32,159 nt of DNA from Deltaproteobacteria bacterium (lineage in GTDB: Bacteria; Desulfobacterota; Syntrophobacteria; Syntrophobacterales; Syntrophobacteraceae), in assembly GCA_021793275.1 (NCBI GenBank), contig JAJYTC010000036.1, positions 1-32,159 on the forward strand, given 5' to 3'. The notes under the pieces are model-generated. The model searched no databases. It saw nothing but the letters and a program-made list of their open reading frames with translations, and had not been told where the DNA came from. Numbering within the stretch: position 1 is the stretch's first letter; every line of letters starts with the position of its first letter. A program made the translations under genes and the position numbers. This document shows, in pieces, positions 31,878-32,159 of the stretch.

Positions 31878-32159
31878 ACTTTTTCGAGCCACTGACATCG
31901 AATCGGGCTACGGCCGCGTACAGGTATTGTGGGGGGCGGGCATTACGGTTTCGGAGAGCGAAAGCGTAGTGCTGCTGGGGGCCAACGGGGCGGGTAAGAC
32001 GACTCTTCTCAAGGTGTTGATGGGCATTGTCCAGGCCTGGCGGGGTGAAATTGTCTATTCGGGCCGAGACATCACCCGGATGCGCACCGACTTGCGGGTG
32101 CAAAGCGGCATAACCTATATGTCCGAGATTGGTTGCTTCCCCGGCCTGACCATCGAGGA
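31867..32159 (+). CDS. livF: ABC transporter ATPase LivF, 5' part only
   Basis: The first 97 residues of the second ATPase, cut by the right edge. It starts MATELFRATDIESGYGRVQVL with Walker A LLGANGAGKTTLLK, then the Q-loop region and YMSEIGCFPGLTIE. That segment corresponds to the usual YVPEGRRVFPxLTVEENL of LivF, here with Ser-Glu-Ile-Gly-Cys. ATG 31867 lies inside the end of livG. Confidence 0.9.
   Translation, partial: MATELFRATDIESGYGRVQVLWGAGITVSESESVVLLGANGAGKTTLLKVLMGIVQAWRGEIVYSGRDITRMRTDLRVQSGITYMSEIGCFPGLTIE

Overview
The window reads as chromosomal DNA of a free-living Gram-negative bacterium, most likely a deltaproteobacterium in the Syntrophobacter/Desulfobacterota range. This is an inference from gene content (dnaK with a CIRCE-type operator, a CbpA-type dnaJ, clpB, csrA-fliW, a long acyl-CoA dehydrogenase, a Liv-type ABC transporter), moderately high G+C and protein style. 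No rRNA, tRNA, CRISPR array or complete insertion sequence was seen.

Left third (1-13.9 kb): DNA repair, RNA decay and protein quality control. uvrA (minus strand, cut by the left edge) is divergent from mutS, which is followed by an RNB-family exoribonuclease and a 42-residue GGRPKK-type micro-protein. After a regulatory gap holding a CIRCE-like operator come dnaK, a zinc-finger-less dnaJ (cbpA type), a short stretch that looks like the decayed tail of a MerR-type gene, and clpB. This is a disaggregation module (Hsp70, J-protein, Hsp100) that HrcA probably represses.

Middle (13.9-25 kb): a mixed housekeeping and accessory region. It holds two unknown small proteins and a small lipoprotein, trpS, a class I methyltransferase, an endonuclease/exonuclease/phosphatase-fold hydrolase, csrA-fliW, a membrane-anchored J-domain protein with three extracytoplasmic repeats, an acyl-CoA dehydrogenase, a DUF4389 membrane protein, an amidohydrolase and a possible SLOG/Rossmann-like protein. 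Intergenic DNA here is rich in palindromes: an 8-bp-unit iterated palindrome in which two convergent genes end, a related 7-bp version near uvrA/mutS, and a 91-bp dispersed repeat present twice at about 85% identity. A possible small RNA with its own terminator lies at 23.6-23.74 kb.

Right end (25-32.2 kb): a visibly more A+T-rich block encodes an IclR regulator, a ferredoxin fused to a BFD-like [2Fe-2S] domain and a LarA-like protein of unknown activity. In front of it are a TTGACA promoter and a 10-bp-phased CGGGAAC operator candidate. A Liv-type branched-chain amino acid/amide ABC transporter follows (binding protein, two permeases, two ATPases; the last is cut by the right edge). Together they look like an uptake and conversion operon for an unidentified organic acid or amide, with the regulator-ferredoxin-enzyme part possibly acquired separately.
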